6,901 nt of DNA from Pseudomonadota bacterium. GTDB taxonomy: Bacteria; Pseudomonadota; Gammaproteobacteria; Steroidobacterales; Woeseiaceae. The stretch's first letter is position 1. The number at the start of each line of letters is the position of its first letter. A program made the translations under genes and the position numbers. The stretch is from assembly GCA_022567775.1 (NCBI GenBank), contig JADFGH010000119.1, positions 1-6,901 of the forward strand, written 5' to 3'. Shown here piece after piece: positions 6,772 through 6,901 of this stretch. The notes beneath the pieces were generated by a model. It did no database searches. It worked only from the letters and a program-made list of their open reading frames with translations, and was not told the DNA's origin.

Positions 6772-6800
6772 ATTATAGGGGTATAGCAGGCCGCGTGCAA
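6772..6800 (-). promoter_or_regulatory. Main operon promoter (sigma70 type)
   Basis: On the minus strand a consensus TATAAT (6772-6777) lies 17 bp from TTGCAC (6795-6800), a partial -35 match with the TTG intact. The -10 is followed by TCGCGGCC, a GC-rich discriminator like those of growth-rate and stringently controlled promoters, which fits a translation operon. The predicted start is around 6763-6766, just at the first leader hairpin. No A/T-rich UP element is seen upstream of the -35. Confidence 0.8.
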
Positions 6801-6901
6801 CGGGTCGATGGCGCCGTATAAACCGCCCCTCCGGGGTCCTGGCCCCAGGGCTGCGCCATTCACCTGGTAGTGTCGTGCGTCATTTACTTTGGACCCAAAT
6901 A
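6801..6901 (-). other. Upstream GC-rich region, no assignable gene
   Basis: No convincing coding sequence is present. The minus strand has three mutually exclusive GC stems: CCTGG/CCAGG (6838-6849), GGGG/CCCC (6833-6846) and CCCC-GGA-GGGG (6826-6836). They are followed by CGGTTTAT, which could be a poor terminator of a gene lying beyond the window. One minus frame ends at a TAA (6884-6886) after five codons and another is open from the window edge to a TGA near 6745; neither shows a recognisable motif. Confidence 0.35.

Noticed and set aside
6704..6870. Nine-base direct repeat ACCTGGTAG at 6704-6712 and 6862-6870 (plus strand)
   Set aside because: Two copies only; one lies upstream of the promoter and is not in the transcript. 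Chance is the simplest explanation.
6809..6871. Plus-strand 20-codon frame beginning MAPYKPPLRG
   Set aside because: No Shine-Dalgarno, proline/arginine-rich composition expected from GC-rich hairpin sequence, and no motif.
1..6901. Search for mobile elements, CRISPR arrays, toxin-antitoxin or defence genes
   Set aside because: The whole window is accounted for by the conserved operon and its control regions; no terminal inverted repeats, repeat-spacer structure or foreign-looking gene was seen.

Overview
The window is a chromosomal stretch of an ordinary gammaproteobacterium. It carries the conserved translation/transcription operon rimP-nusA-infB-rbfA-truB-rpsO-pnp, read entirely on the minus strand, from the high coordinates to the low. 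The taxonomic inference rests on this gene order, on the NusA C-terminus with two acidic repeats, on the long IF2 N-terminus with a charged linker, and on base composition that looks mid-to-high 50s % G+C by eye. I cannot name a genus. No mobile element, CRISPR array, tRNA/rRNA gene or sign of horizontal transfer is visible.

Layout, in transcription order. 6901-6801: GC-rich, hairpin-forming sequence with no assignable gene. 6800-6772: a strong-looking sigma70-type promoter. 6765 to about 6595: an untranslated leader of several hairpins with two intrinsic terminators before rimP. 6552-6106 rimP, 6074-4572 nusA, 4546-2036 infB, 2011-1649 rbfA and 1641-712 truB follow with gaps of 7 to 31 nt, as expected for one polycistronic mRNA. 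711-554: a compact intrinsic terminator followed by a probable promoter, which sets rpsO and pnp apart as a semi-independent unit. 553-284 rpsO. 283-181: spacer without a recognisable terminator. 180-1: first 60 codons of pnp, cut by the window edge.

The genes work together in making and running the gene-expression machinery. RimP and RbfA mature the 30S subunit, S15 is a primary 16S rRNA binder, IF2 starts translation, TruB modifies tRNA, NusA controls pausing, termination and antitermination, and PNPase degrades mRNA. Several starts are corrected here from the longest open frame to the Shine-Dalgarno-supported ATG: infB at 4546, nusA at 6074 and truB at 1641.

The coding part is ordinary. 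The parts worth a second look are the non-coding segments. The rimP leader has tandem terminators, a candidate antiterminator pairing and a short open frame ending exactly at the terminator. The truB-rpsO junction has a terminator overlapped by a small open frame with a good Shine-Dalgarno. These are sequence-based hypotheses; none is demonstrated.
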